A DNA stretch of 64,000 bases, taken from NCBI RefSeq assembly GCF_023897065.1, contig NZ_JAMHIV010000038.1, positions 1-64,000 of the forward strand, written 5' to 3'. Both the position numbers and the translations under genes were made by a program. The DNA is from Crossiella sp. SN42. GTDB lineage: Bacteria > Actinomycetota > Actinomycetes > Mycobacteriales > Pseudonocardiaceae. Each line of letters starts with the position of its first letter. Position 1 is the stretch's first letter. The notes under the pieces were generated by a model. The model did not search any database. It saw only the letters and a program-made list of their open reading frames with translations, and was not told the origin of the DNA. Of the stretch, positions 1-8,289 are shown piece after piece.

Positions 1-62
1 GGCTGCCCCGTTCGTCGGTGGGGTGCGGTTGACTGGCCGCACCACCACCTCGGGGAGATGAG

Positions 63-659
63 ATGACCACCATCGAGCTCGGCGGCGCGGCCGACCGGAT
101 GTCCGCGCTGCTCGCCGCGATCACCGACGAGCAGCTGACCGGACCGACACCGTGCGCGGAGTACCGGCTGGGCGACCTGGTCGAGCACATCGGCGGGCTC
201 GCGCTCGCCTTCACCCAAGCCGCGCGCAAGGAGCTCGGCCCGGACACCGGCCCGCCGCCGGCCGGTGACGCCGCCCGGCTGCCCGCCGACTGGCGCACCG
301 CCTATCCCGCCCAGCTGGACGAGCTGGCCGAGGCCTGGCGGGACCCGGCCGCGTTGGCCGGGATGACCAGGGTCGGCGGGGTGGACCTGCCCGGTGAGGT
401 GGCCGGGATGGTGGCGATGAACGAGCTGGTCGTGCACGGCTGGGACGTGGCCCGCTCGATCGGCGCGGACTACTCGGTGCGGGCCGCGGAACTGGCCGCC
501 GCGCTGGAGTTCGTGGAGCAGTTCTCCGGGCCGGAGAGCGAGGCCGACCGGGAGGGCCTGTTCGGGCCGGTCGTGGCGGTGGACGCGGGGCGGTCGCCGC
601 TGGAGCGGCTGATCGGCCTCAGCGGGCGGGACCCGGAGTGGACGCCCAGCTCGGTGTAG
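63..659 (+). CDS. TIGR03086-type metal-binding / mycothiol maleylpyruvate isomerase-like protein
   Basis: A 198-residue soluble protein of the DinB/mycothiol-dependent isomerase superfamily. The N-terminal part has the typical T-P-C-A-E-Y and L-x-E-H-I-G-G signatures, where His and Glu residues bind a metal, and a second conserved block N-E-L-V-V-H-G-W-D near residues 119-127. These proteins use a divalent metal and often mycothiol; the substrate here cannot be told. The start at 63 follows a GGGGAG ribosome site. The gene is monocistronic and meets a convergent pirin pseudogene across a hairpin at 661-691. Confidence 0.85.
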   Translation: MTTIELGGAADRMSALLAAITDEQLTGPTPCAEYRLGDLVEHIGGLALAFTQAARKELGPDTGPPPAGDAARLPADWRTAYPAQLDELAEAWRDPAALAGMTRVGGVDLPGEVAGMVAMNELVVHGWDVARSIGADYSVRAAELAAALEFVEQFSGPESEADREGLFGPVVAVDAGRSPLERLIGLSGRDPEWTPSSV

Positions 660-660
660 C

Positions 661-691
661 CGGCCGGTGCACCCGCCGTCTTCACCGGCCG
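661..691. terminator. Hairpin between convergent genes
   Basis: Perfect 9-base inverted repeat CGGCCGGTG / CACCGGCCG with a 13-base loop, one base after the stop codon of the preceding gene and 18 bases from the stop of the convergent pirin gene. It could serve both directions. There is no U-run, as is usual in actinomycetes. Confidence 0.55.
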
Positions 692-709
692 CATCCGGGC
701 ACGGGAAAC

Positions 710-1333
710 TCAGCCGAGGGTCGCGTGCATCTCCCACACCAGGACCTCGGCGTCCTCGGTCGCGGTGATGCGCTGCCCGCCGACGGCGGTGAACCGCACC
801 GCGTCGCCCGGTGGCCAGCTCGCCGGAACCCTCCAGCGTGACCGCCCCGCGCGGCACGAACAGGTGCGGGAACGGCGCGTCCGGCAAGGTCACGGACTGC
901 CCCGCGGTCAGCCGGGCGGCGTGCAGCGCGGCGTACTTGTTCTTGATCCGGATGGCCGGCTCGTCCCGGTGCCGGTCCATTCCCGAGGCGACCGGGACGA
1001 GGCCGCCGGCGAGCAGCTGGTCCTCGATCTCCAGCTGCTCGTAGCCCGGCGTGATCCCCGACTCGTCCGGCACCACCCACATCTGGGCCAGGCCGGGATA
1101 GATGATCCCGGAATGACCGGTGGAGTCCTGGTGCACGAGGGAACCCCGCAGCACCCAGGTGACGATCTCCATGTCCCGGTGCGGGTGGGTGTCGAACCCG
1201 GCGCCGGGGCTGACCACGTCGTCGTTGTTGACCAGTAGCAGGCCGTGGTGGGTGTTGGCCGGATCGTAGTGGCCCCCGAAGGAGAAGGAGTGCTTAGAGT
1301 CCAGCCAGTCGATCCTGGTCGCGGACCGTCCAT
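710..1333 (-). pseudogene. Pirin-like protein, frameshifted
   Basis: Two adjacent reading frames together give a nearly full bicupin pirin of about 205 residues. The first frame carries the start of the cupin domain (D-W-L-D-S-K-H-S-F-S-F-G-G-H-Y) and the metal-binding cluster H-P-H-R-D-M-E-I. The family C-terminus (A-V-R-F-T-A-V-G-G-Q-R-I-T ending at 710) lies in another frame. The break is around 805-812, where a run of three G on the coding strand would restore the frame if it had two. No start codon is in frame at the 5' end: the ATG at 1333 is out of frame with the conserved residues, so a second lesion is likely. Pirins are iron cupins, some acting as quercetinases. Sequencing error remains possible. 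Confidence 0.7.
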
Positions 1334-1356
1334 TGTAGACAGTCTGAAAGGGAGGA

Positions 1357-1911
1357 TCAGGCGGCGCGGACCGCGGAGACCTCGAACTCCAGCACGATCT
1401 TGTCGCTGACCAGCACGCCGCCGGTCTCCAGCGCGGCGTTCCAGGTGATGCCGAAGTCCTTGCGGGAGATGGTGGTGGTGCCCTCGAAGCCGACCCTGGT
1501 GTTGCCGAACGGGTCCTTGGCGGTGCCCTCGAAGGTGAAGTCGATGGTCACCGGCCGGGTGACGTCCTTGATGGTCAGGTCGCCGGTGAGCGCGAAGTCC
1601 TCGCCGTCCTGGGCCACCGAGGTGGAGACGAACCGGATCTGCGGGAACTTCTCCAGTTCCAGGAAGTCGCTGCCGCGCAGGTGCTCGTCGCGCTGGGCGT
1701 TGCGGGTGTCGATGCTGGCCGCGTCGATGGTGACCGCGACCGAGGAGTTGGCCGGGTTGTCACCGTCGACCTTGATCCGGCCGTCGAACTCGTTGAAGGC
1801 GCCGCGGACCTTGGTCACCATCGCGTGCCTGGCCACGAAGCCGACCCGGCTGTGCGTGGCGTCGATCGCGTAGTCGCCGGTCAGTTCGCTGAGGGAGAGG
1901 GTGCTGGTCAT
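1357..1911 (-). CDS. YceI family polyisoprenoid-binding-like protein
   Basis: A 184-residue lipocalin-like beta-barrel protein with YceI signatures: A-T-H-S-R-V-G-F near the N-terminus, V-R-G-A-F-N-E-F, then D-V-T-R-P-V-T and G-F-E-G-T-T-T-I-S-R-K-D-F-G. Family members bind long-chain isoprenoids; there is no signal peptide, so this one is cytoplasmic. I take the ATG at 1911 because AAAGGAG lies just upstream. An upstream in-frame ATG at 1938 falls inside a probable operator and has no ribosome site. The gene is divergent from a MarR regulator that very likely controls it. Confidence 0.85.
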   Translation of the reverse strand: MTSTLSLSELTGDYAIDATHSRVGFVARHAMVTKVRGAFNEFDGRIKVDGDNPANSSVAVTIDAASIDTRNAQRDEHLRGSDFLELEKFPQIRFVSTSVAQDGEDFALTGDLTIKDVTRPVTIDFTFEGTAKDPFGNTRVGFEGTTTISRKDFGITWNAALETGGVLVSDKIVLEFEVSAVRAA

Positions 1912-1924
1912 CGGAAGCTCCTTT

Positions 1925-1973
1925 GGTTGATGTGTCATCTACATCCTGCACAACCCAAGTTGATGTGTCAACT
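1925..1973. promoter_or_regulatory. Two MarR-type operator half-repeats between yceI and marR
   Basis: A perfect palindrome AGTTGATGTGTCAACT (1958-1973) and a related copy GGTTGATGTGTCATCT (1925-1940) lie exactly 33 bases apart, three helical turns, in the divergent gap between the YceI gene and the MarR gene. MarR dimers bind palindromes of this size. The layout suggests joint control of both promoters by the adjacent regulator. Confidence 0.65.
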
Positions 1974-1993
1974 ATTCCGGTAGACTCCTGGGT

Positions 1994-2467
1994 GTGACCG
2001 ACACCGAGTGGCTTGAGGAGTCCCAGCAGCGGGCCTGGCGCGCGTTCCTGCGCGTGCACGCCGAGCTGACCGTGCGCATCGGGCGTCAGCTGCAGGTGGA
2101 CTCGGACCTCTCGCTGGCCGAGTTCGAGGTGCTGGTCCAGCTGAGCGAGCTGCCCGAGCCCCGGATCCGGATCCTGGAGCTGGCCAAGCTGCTGAACTGG
2201 GAGAAGAGCCGGGTCTCGCACCAGCTCGGCCGGATGCAGAAGCGCGGGCTGGTGGCCAGGGCGGGCTGTCCTGAGGACAAGCGCGGCGCGTTCATCCAGC
2301 TCACCGAGGCGGGCAAGGCGGCCATCGAGGGTGCCGCCCCTGGACATGTGGCGGTGGTCCGGCGGCTGGTGTTCGACGCGCTGGACAACGCCCAGGTGGG
2401 CGAGCTCACCGCGCTGTGCGAGCGACTCCTGGCCAACATCGAGTCCTCCGGCTGTCCCACGGAGTAG
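1994..2467 (+). CDS. MarR family transcriptional regulator
   Basis: A 157-residue winged-helix regulator. The recognition region reads L-L-N-W-E-K-S-R-V-S-H-Q-L-G-R-M, followed by the wing residues C-P-E-D-K-R-G-A and I-Q-L-T-E-A-G, both typical of MarR proteins that sense small aromatic or oxidising ligands. The start is a GTG at 1994. The gene is divergent from the YceI gene and two palindromes lie in the gap, so autoregulation together with control of the neighbour is the simplest reading. The ligand is unknown. Confidence 0.9.
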   Translation: MTDTEWLEESQQRAWRAFLRVHAELTVRIGRQLQVDSDLSLAEFEVLVQLSELPEPRIRILELAKLLNWEKSRVSHQLGRMQKRGLVARAGCPEDKRGAFIQLTEAGKAAIEGAAPGHVAVVRRLVFDALDNAQVGELTALCERLLANIESSGCPTE

Positions 2468-2513
2468 CGCGGGTTGGCCGAAGCGGGCGGGGGGTTGGGC
2501 CGTGGTGCGCGGG

Positions 2514-5426
2514 TCAGGCCAGGTGGCTGGCGGCCAGCGCGATGGCTTCCTCCGCGGCGGCCGGTGGTGGGGCCGGGGTGTTGAGGGTGGCGGCGGCCTG
2601 GTGCAGCGCGGGGGAGCCGGTGAGCTCGGCCAGCACGGTCAGGATGGTGGCCAGCGCCGGCAGGTTGCGGCGGGCGACCGCGATCGCGAAAGCTTCCTTG
2701 AGCAGCGGTTTTGCTGATTCGGGGTGACCTGTGGCACATTCGATACGGGCCAGGGTGGTCTGGGTCTGGCAGCGCAGTTCCTCGGTGGCGAACACCCCGA
2801 GTGGGCTGGCGGCGAGGGCTTGGGTGCAGAGCGCCCGGGCCTGGTCGAGGTCGCCGGTGCGGCGGGCCAGTTCGGCCTGACCCAGCTGTGCGGTGGCCAC
2901 CCAGTCGGGCGCTCCGGCCTGGCGGCCCAGCAGCGCGACCTGGGCCAGGTCCGCGCGGGCGGCGGAGAGGTCCCCGTGTGCCAGGTGGCCGGCGGCGCGG
3001 CGGTTGAGCAGGTCCGCGGCTTCCTCGGTGGCGCCCAGCTCGCGGGCCAGGGTGATGGCTTCGGCGTAGAGGGCGTGCGCGTGCGCGCGGTCGCCGCGGT
3101 GGTCGGCCAGTGGCGCGAGGTCGCCGAGGGCCTGGATCATGGCCCAGCGTTCGCCGAGGGCGCGGAACCGGGCCAGCGCGACGGTCAGCAGCGCCTCGCC
3201 CGCCACGGGGTCGCCGCGGTAGATGGCGACCACGCCGTTGCTGAGGCCTTGCAGCGCGGCACTCCACGGGTCGGCGTCGAACATCGCGCCGTACTGGCGG
3301 GCGGTCGCCGCCAGGTCGGCAGGCGGGCCCTCGACCATCGCCCACAGCACCCAGAGCAGGGGCTGCCGGGGCGCGCTGGTGCGCGCCTCCAGCAGGCGGC
3401 GGACCTCGTCCAGCTGGGGGCGCATCGGGGCCGGGTCCGGGGTGCCGAAGGCGGTGGTGAGCACGCAGACCGAGTACTCCTCGGCCAGCTCCGGCGGGGC
3501 GGTGGCGCCCAGCCCGCTGGTCAGCGGCGCGGTCAGGCGGGCGCCCTCGGCGCGGCGGCCGCGCAGCCACCAGTAGGGGGCCAGCGCGGCGGCCAGGCGC
3601 AGCGCGGTGGGCGGGTCGGTGGCGGTGGTCCAGCGCAGGGCGGCGACGAGGTTGTCGTAGTCGGCGTCCAGGCGGGCCAGCCAGTCGAGCTGTTCGGCGC
3701 GCAGCAGCCTGGGCGAGGCCGCCTGCGCCAGGGTCAGGAAGTGCGCGGCGTGCGTGTGCCGGAGGCGGTCGGTGTCCCCGGCGTCGGCGAGGCGTTCGGC
3801 GCAGAAGGCGCGGATGGTCTCCGGCATCCGGTACCGCTGGCCGGTCCTGGTCAGTAGGGACTTGTCCACCAGGCCGGTGAGCGCGTCCAGCAGGTCGGGC
3901 GCGGCGCACACCTCGGTCAGCGCGGCCAGGGTGGCGCCACCGGCGAAGACGGTCAGTCGGCCGGCCAGCACCCGCTCCGGGCCGTCGAGGAGGTCCCAGC
4001 TCCACTCGACCACGCCGCGCAGGCTGCGGTGCCGGACGGCCGCGGTGCGCTCGCCCTTGGCCAGCAACGCGAACCGGTCGTCCAGCCGGGCGGCGATCTC
4101 CGGCACGGGCAGGCCGCGGACCCTGGCCGCGGCCAGCTCGATGGCCAGTGGCAGGCCGTCCAGGGCCTGGCAGATGTGCTCGACCTGCCCGGGATGCGCG
4201 GCCGGGTCGTGCGCGGGGTCGGCGGCGCGGGCGCGGTGGGTGAACAGCTCGACCGCGGCCGCGCGGTCCAGGCTGGGCACCGGGTGGCGGGCCTCGCCGG
4301 TGATGCCGAGCCCTTCCCGGCTGGTGGCCAGCACGCGCAGCTCGGGGAGCGCGCGCAGCAGGTCGGCGGTGAGCTCGGCGACGGGCTGGATGAGGTGTTC
4401 GCAGTTGTCCAGCAGGAGCAGCGGCGGCCGGTCGGCCAGCGCGGCGCGCAACCGGTCGAGCGGGTCCCGCGCGCCCTCGCGCGCGCCGAGGGCGGCGAGC
4501 AGGGCGCGGGGCAGGTCGGCCTGGTCGGTGAGCGGGGCGAGCGCGACGAAGCAGGCCGGCGTCCCGGCGGCGGCCTCGATGGCCAGCCGGGTCTTGCCCG
4601 CGCCGCCGGGTCCGGTGAGGGTGACCAGGCGGTGCCTGCGCAGCAGCTCGCGGACCTGCCGCAGCTCCTCGGCGCGGCCGACGAAGCTGGTCAGCTGGGC
4701 CGGTGGCGGGGTGCGCCGCTGGTGGTCGCCGCGCAGGGCGAGCCGGTGCGCCTCGGCGAGCTCGGCCGAGGGGTCGGCGCCGAGTTCCTCTGCCAAGCGG
4801 GTTCTGGCCTGCTCGAAGGCGGCCAGGGCTTCGGCGGGGTGGCCGTCGGCGAGCAGGGCGCGGACCAGCAGCGCCCACAGGCGTTCCCGCAGCGGGTGCG
4901 CGCCGAGGTGTTCGCGCAGGGCCGGGGCCAGGCCGGTGCGGCCGAGGGCGAGCGCGGCCTCGGCGTGGTCCTCGATCGCAGTCAGCCGCAGCTCGGGCCA
5001 GCGGCTGGGGCCGAGCTCGGTCGGCAGGTCGCCGCGCCACAGGGCCAGGGCCTCGGCCAACTGGGCCTCGGCGGTGGCGGGCTCGCCCCGGCGCAGCGCG
5101 GCGCGGCCGTCGGCGGCCAGGGCGGCGAACCGGTGTGCGTCCACCTCGGCCGGGTCGACCGCCAGCCGGTACCCGGTCGGGTGAAACTCGACGACTCCGG
5201 AACCCAGTGCCCTGCGCAGCCGGGAGACCTGGGACTGCAAGGCGTTGGCCGCGCCCTCCGGCGGGTCGTCGGCATAGAGGCCGTCGAGCAGCGTCTCGGC
5301 GGGCACGATCCGCCCGGCCCCGGCGGCCAGCAGCGCGAGCAGGGTGCGGACCTTGGGGCCGCCGAGCTGCACGGGCGTGCCGTCGGGGTGGGTGGCCTGG
5401 ACCGGGCCGAGGATGCCGAAGCGCAT
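2514..5426 (-). CDS. AfsR/SARP-type regulator with BTAD, NB-ARC and TPR domains
   Basis: A 970-residue regulator. Residues 1-95 form an OmpR-type winged helix, followed by the BTAD all-helical domain to about residue 235, a short linker with F-V-G-R-A-E-E-L, and a STAND-type ATPase with Walker A G-P-G-G-A-G-K-T. The C-terminal third is helical TPR-like. Such proteins act as ATP-dependent activators of antibiotic clusters. The gene starts one base after the stop codon of the upstream HxlR gene, so the two are an operon. No biosynthetic genes adjoin directly; its target could be elsewhere. Confidence 0.9.
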   Translation of the reverse strand: MRFGILGPVQATHPDGTPVQLGGPKVRTLLALLAAGAGRIVPAETLLDGLYADDPPEGAANALQSQVSRLRRALGSGVVEFHPTGYRLAVDPAEVDAHRFAALAADGRAALRRGEPATAEAQLAEALALWRGDLPTELGPSRWPELRLTAIEDHAEAALALGRTGLAPALREHLGAHPLRERLWALLVRALLADGHPAEALAAFEQARTRLAEELGADPSAELAEAHRLALRGDHQRRTPPPAQLTSFVGRAEELRQVRELLRRHRLVTLTGPGGAGKTRLAIEAAAGTPACFVALAPLTDQADLPRALLAALGAREGARDPLDRLRAALADRPPLLLLDNCEHLIQPVAELTADLLRALPELRVLATSREGLGITGEARHPVPSLDRAAAVELFTHRARAADPAHDPAAHPGQVEHICQALDGLPLAIELAAARVRGLPVPEIAARLDDRFALLAKGERTAAVRHRSLRGVVEWSWDLLDGPERVLAGRLTVFAGGATLAALTEVCAAPDLLDALTGLVDKSLLTRTGQRYRMPETIRAFCAERLADAGDTDRLRHTHAAHFLTLAQAASPRLLRAEQLDWLARLDADYDNLVAALRWTTATDPPTALRLAAALAPYWWLRGRRAEGARLTAPLTSGLGATAPPELAEEYSVCVLTTAFGTPDPAPMRPQLDEVRRLLEARTSAPRQPLLWVLWAMVEGPPADLAATARQYGAMFDADPWSAALQGLSNGVVAIYRGDPVAGEALLTVALARFRALGERWAMIQALGDLAPLADHRGDRAHAHALYAEAITLARELGATEEAADLLNRRAAGHLAHGDLSAARADLAQVALLGRQAGAPDWVATAQLGQAELARRTGDLDQARALCTQALAASPLGVFATEELRCQTQTTLARIECATGHPESAKPLLKEAFAIAVARRNLPALATILTVLAELTGSPALHQAAATLNTPAPPPAAAEEAIALAASHLA

Positions 5427-5427
5427 C

Positions 5428-5763
5428 TCAGCAGTCGGTGGGCAGGTGGTTCGCGGCCCACCTGGCCAGCTCGTCCAGCGCGGGCAGCAGCGCGGCGCCC
5501 CGGTCGCTGAGCCGGTAGGAGACCGCCAGCGGCGGGCCGTCCCTGACCTCGCGGAGCACCAGCCCGGCCGAGGTCAGCTCGGTGAGCCGGTCCGAGAGCA
5601 TGGAGTCGCTGATCCCGCCGATGGCCCTGCGCAGCTCGGCGAACCCGGCAGGGCCGGCGGCCAGGGTTCCGATGATCACTCCGTTCCACCGTTTCCCGAG
5701 CAGCGCGAACACCCTGACCAGCGCGCCGTCGCAGCTCCGGTCCCCGGCAGCGTCCTCCGCCAT
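5428..5763 (-). CDS. HxlR family transcriptional regulator
   Basis: A 111-residue winged-helix protein with the HxlR core: a Cys near the N-terminus (D-R-S-C-D), L-G-K-R-W-N-G-V-I-I, F-A-E-L-R-R-A-I-G-G-I-S-D-S-M-L-S-D-R-L and Y-R-L-S-D-R-G. The Cys residue is often redox or aldehyde sensing in this family. It is the first gene of a two-gene unit with the SARP-type regulator downstream, and it faces a 307-base gap shared with a LysR gene. Confidence 0.88.
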   Translation of the reverse strand: MAEDAAGDRSCDGALVRVFALLGKRWNGVIIGTLAAGPAGFAELRRAIGGISDSMLSDRLTELTSAGLVLREVRDGPPLAVSYRLSDRGAALLPALDELARWAANHLPTDC

Positions 5764-6070
5764 GGCGGACAGGGTAGTGCCCGAGCGGGCCGCCTATCCG
5801 GCTTCGCGATAACAGTGATCATGATCGACTGCTTTCCGGCGGCGGCCCCCGGCGGGAGGATGTCCTGTGCAGATGATCCGCCACGGGAGTGCCCGGCACG
5901 CCGAACACCTCGCGCGCGCCGTGTCCGGCGCCCGGCGCCTCCCGCCATCCCGGAGATCGTCCGGCCGACGGCCCCCAGCCGCCGGAGGACGCGCGTTCCG
6001 GCGCACCGGCCTGCCACGCTCCGCCCGTCGTGGTAGGCCGGTGCGGTGCGAGAGTTGACGGGACGGACCC
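5764..6070. other. Divergent intergenic region, no gene seen
   Basis: This 307-base gap separates the HxlR and LysR genes. I see no convincing coding frame. It holds a 10-base palindrome GATCATGATC at 5817-5826, in the less GC-rich part nearest the HxlR gene, and a large hairpin at 6003-6044 near the LysR gene. Both genes presumably have their promoters here. Confidence 0.5.
6003..6044 (+). promoter_or_regulatory. Long inverted repeat upstream of the LysR gene
   Basis: The 15-base arms GCACCGGCCTGCCAC (6003-6017) and GTGGTAGGCCGGTGC (6030-6044) are separated by 12 bases. The single mismatch would be a G-U pair in RNA, so a transcript could form an uninterrupted 15-pair stem ending 27 bases before the LysR start. 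It may be an operator or an attenuator. Confidence 0.45.
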
Positions 6071-6907
6071 GTGCTTGACCCGGTGTGGCTGCGCAGCTTC
6101 CTCGCCGTCGCCGAGACCGGCGGCTTCACCGAGGCGGCCAGGCGGCTGTGCCTCGGCCAGTCCACGGTCAGCCAGCACGTGCGCAGGCTGGAGCAGGCCA
6201 CCGGCAGGCAGCTGTTCGTGCGGGACACCCATTCGGTCAAGCTGACCGGCGACGGCGAGGCGCTGACCGGGTTCGCGCACAACATCCTGGAGCAGGAACG
6301 CCTGGCCATGGCCTACTTCGCCCGGCCGGAGCTGCGCGGCAAGGTGCGCCTGGGGGTGTGCGAGGACCTGGTGCTGGGCCACCTCCCGGCGACCCTGCGC
6401 CGGTTCCGGGCCACCCACCCGCTGGTCGACCTGGAGCTGACCGTCGAACTGAGCAGCCTGCTGCACGACCGGCTCGCCGCGGGCGGCCTGGACCTGGTGC
6501 TGGCCAAGCGCCGCACCGAGGCCGACGGGCACCTGCTGTGGCGGGAGCCGCTGGTCTGGGTCGGCAGGCCGGGGCTGCGGGTGACCAAGGGTGAGCCGGT
6601 GCCGCTGGTGGTCTACCCGGAGCCGAGCCTGACCAGGGCGCGGGCGCTGGAGGCGTTGCGGGCCTGCGGGATGCAGTGGCGGATCGGCTGCTGGAGCGAC
6701 CGGCTCAACGGGTTGCGCGCGGCGGCGCTGGCCGGGCTCGGGGTGGCGGTGTTCGCCCGGTCGGTGGTGCCGGAGGGGCTGGTGCCGGTGGAGGGGGAGC
6801 TGCCGCCGCTGGCGGAGGTGGACTTCGCGGTGCTGGGCGGCAGGCGGGCCGGGCACGGGCCTGCGGCGGCCTTGGCGGAGCTGATCATCGCGGCGCGGTG
6901 GCCGTAG
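6071..6907 (+). CDS. LysR family transcriptional regulator
   Basis: A 278-residue LysR protein. The N-terminal helix-turn-helix is clear (F-L-A-V-A-E-T-G-G-F-T-E-A-A-R-R-L, then S-T-V-S-Q-H-V-R-R-L-E), followed by the linker helix and a periplasmic-binding-protein-like effector domain from about residue 90. The start is GTG at 6071. It is a little shorter than the usual 290-310 residues, mostly at the C-terminus. No divergent metabolic gene adjoins, so its target is uncertain; the HxlR-SARP unit on the opposite strand is one candidate. Confidence 0.9.
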   Translation: MLDPVWLRSFLAVAETGGFTEAARRLCLGQSTVSQHVRRLEQATGRQLFVRDTHSVKLTGDGEALTGFAHNILEQERLAMAYFARPELRGKVRLGVCEDLVLGHLPATLRRFRATHPLVDLELTVELSSLLHDRLAAGGLDLVLAKRRTEADGHLLWREPLVWVGRPGLRVTKGEPVPLVVYPEPSLTRARALEALRACGMQWRIGCWSDRLNGLRAAALAGLGVAVFARSVVPEGLVPVEGELPPLAEVDFAVLGGRRAGHGPAAALAELIIAARWP

Positions 6908-7000
6908 CCGGGGCACGGCGGCGTGGGCGCGGCGGGGCGCGGTGGGGCGGTGGGCTGGGCTGGGCGCGGCGGCGCAGGGCGGCGGGGCTTGGTGGGCGTG

Positions 7001-7030
7001 GGCCGGGGCTGGCTCGCGCGCGCCCCGGCC
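7001..7030. terminator. Hairpin between convergent genes
   Basis: Perfect 9-base inverted repeat GGCCGGGGC / GCCCCGGCC with a 12-base loop. It lies between the 3' ends of the LysR gene (stop at 6907) and the phosphoribosyltransferase gene (stop at 7039). The rest of the 131-base gap is G-rich with no gene. Confidence 0.5.
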
Positions 7031-7038
7031 GGGGTGGC

Positions 7039-7545
7039 TCAGGCGTCCAGCACCTGGTTGGCGCGGCGGACCACCGGTGGCTGCACCGACCACGGGAAGT
7101 TGATCCACCGGTCGGTGTGCCGCCACACGTACTCGCACTTGACCAGCGAGTGCGGCTTCTCGTAGATCACCGCGCAGCGCACCTCGGCCACCGTGTCGGC
7201 GCAGAAGTCGTGCACCAGCTTCAGGGTCTTGCCGGTGTCCGCGACGTCGTCGGTGACCAGCACCTTCGCCCCGGACAGGTCGATGACGTTGGGCACCGGC
7301 GGCAGCATGACGGGCATGTCCAGGGTGGTGCCGACGCCGGTGTAGAACTCCACGTTCATCACGTGCAGGTTCTTCACGTCCAGCGCGTAGCCCAGGCCAC
7401 CGGCCACGAACAGGCCGCCACGGGCGATGGACAGGATGATGTCCGGGGCGTAGCCGTCATCGGCGATGGCCTGCGCGAGGTCGCGGACCGCCTCCCCGAA
7501 CAGGCTGTAGGTCAGGTTCTCCCGGTCTTCCGGTGCAGCCGTCAT
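7039..7545 (-). CDS. Purine-type phosphoribosyltransferase
   Basis: A 168-residue type I phosphoribosyltransferase. The PRPP-binding signature V-L-V-T-D-D-V-A-D-T-G-K-T lies around residues 97-109 and an upstream I-L-S-I-A-R-G-G-L loop fits the pyrophosphate-binding site. The family transfers the phosphoribosyl group of PRPP to hypoxanthine, guanine or xanthine. The hood region is not decisive for which base. It is a single gene in the cytoplasmic salvage class. Confidence 0.85.
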   Translation of the reverse strand: MTAAPEDRENLTYSLFGEAVRDLAQAIADDGYAPDIILSIARGGLFVAGGLGYALDVKNLHVMNVEFYTGVGTTLDMPVMLPPVPNVIDLSGAKVLVTDDVADTGKTLKLVHDFCADTVAEVRCAVIYEKPHSLVKCEYVWRHTDRWINFPWSVQPPVVRRANQVLDA

Positions 7546-7564
7546 GGGTGCAGTCTCGCTTATC

Positions 7565-8179
7565 TCAGGCCGGGCGGCCGAGCGCGGGGCGGGCGCAGTG
7601 CACCCGGTCCCGGCCGGCGTGCTTGGCCGCCAGCAGCGCGGCGTCCGCGGCCAGCACCAGGTCGGCCAGGCGGGTGCGGGCGCCGGGGCAGTGGGTGGCC
7701 AGGCCCACCGACACGGTCAGGTCGGTGACGGTGCGCGGGCCGCACACGGTGCGGGCCGGGACCTGGAGCGCGCCGACCTCCGCGCGCAGTGTGGCGGCCA
7801 GCGCGGTGGCGGCGCCCAGGTCGGCTCCCGGCAGGAAGGCCAGGAACTCGTCGCCGCCGTGCCCGCCGTAGCGGCCCAGCACCGCGTGCTCGCACACCTG
7901 GCGCAGCACCGAGGCGACCGCGCGCAGCACCCGGTCACCGGCCGGGTGGCCCAGGGTGTCGTTGATCCGCTTGAAGTGGTCGAGGTCCAGCAGCACCAGC
8001 GCGGCGGGCTCGTCCCGGCGGCGGGCGGCGGCCAGCGCGCGCCCGGCCTCGGCGTCCCAGCCCCAGCGGTCCAGCAGGCCGGTGAGCTTGTCGGTGGCCC
8101 AGGCCCGTGGCTCGTGGCCGCAGGAGCGGCAGCGGGCCGAGGGCGGTGGTTGTCGATGGTTCATCCCGGTGGCACCCAT
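7565..8179 (-). CDS. GGDEF-domain diguanylate cyclase
   Basis: About 204 residues, almost entirely one GGDEF domain preceded by a short C-x-x-C segment (C-R-S-C). The substrate helix D-L-D-H-F-K-R-I-N-D-T-L-G-H and the active loop G-G-D-E-F are intact, so synthesis of cyclic di-GMP from GTP is expected. The loop is preceded by an extra G-G-H (R-Y-G-G-H-G-G-D-E-F). No R-x-x-D inhibitory site precedes it. There is no sensor or membrane segment. The start is uncertain: ATG at 8179 or at 8164, neither with a good ribosome site. Confidence 0.8.
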   Translation of the reverse strand: MGATGMNHRQPPPSARCRSCGHEPRAWATDKLTGLLDRWGWDAEAGRALAAARRRDEPAALVLLDLDHFKRINDTLGHPAGDRVLRAVASVLRQVCEHAVLGRYGGHGGDEFLAFLPGADLGAATALAATLRAEVGALQVPARTVCGPRTVTDLTVSVGLATHCPGARTRLADLVLAADAALLAAKHAGRDRVHCARPALGRPA

Positions 8180-8206
8180 GTTCGGTTCGGTCAGTGTCGC
8201 GGCGGA

Positions 8207-8251
8207 CGGCGGGGGACCTCGCGGGTCGGTGGGATTCACGGTCCCCCGCCG
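8207..8251 (-). terminator. Hairpin downstream of the TetR gene
   Basis: An 11-base perfect stem CGGCGGGGGAC / GTCCCCCGCCG with a 23-base loop lies in the 110-base gap after the TetR stop (8290) and before the GGDEF gene. It may terminate the TetR transcript. Confidence 0.4.
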
Positions 8252-8289
8252 CCTGCCGTGGACAGGCGTCGGTCTGGGGGTCCGGCCGC

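Noticed and set aside
2086-5040. Large Arg/Pro-rich minus frame overlapping the SARP gene and the MarR gene
   Set aside because: Composition is typical of an out-of-frame reading; the SARP frame at 2514-5426 has BTAD and Walker motifs.
5867-6058. Small plus-strand frame in the HxlR-LysR gap
   Set aside because: Arg-rich, no ribosome site, and it contains one arm of the hairpin; it looks like non-coding sequence.
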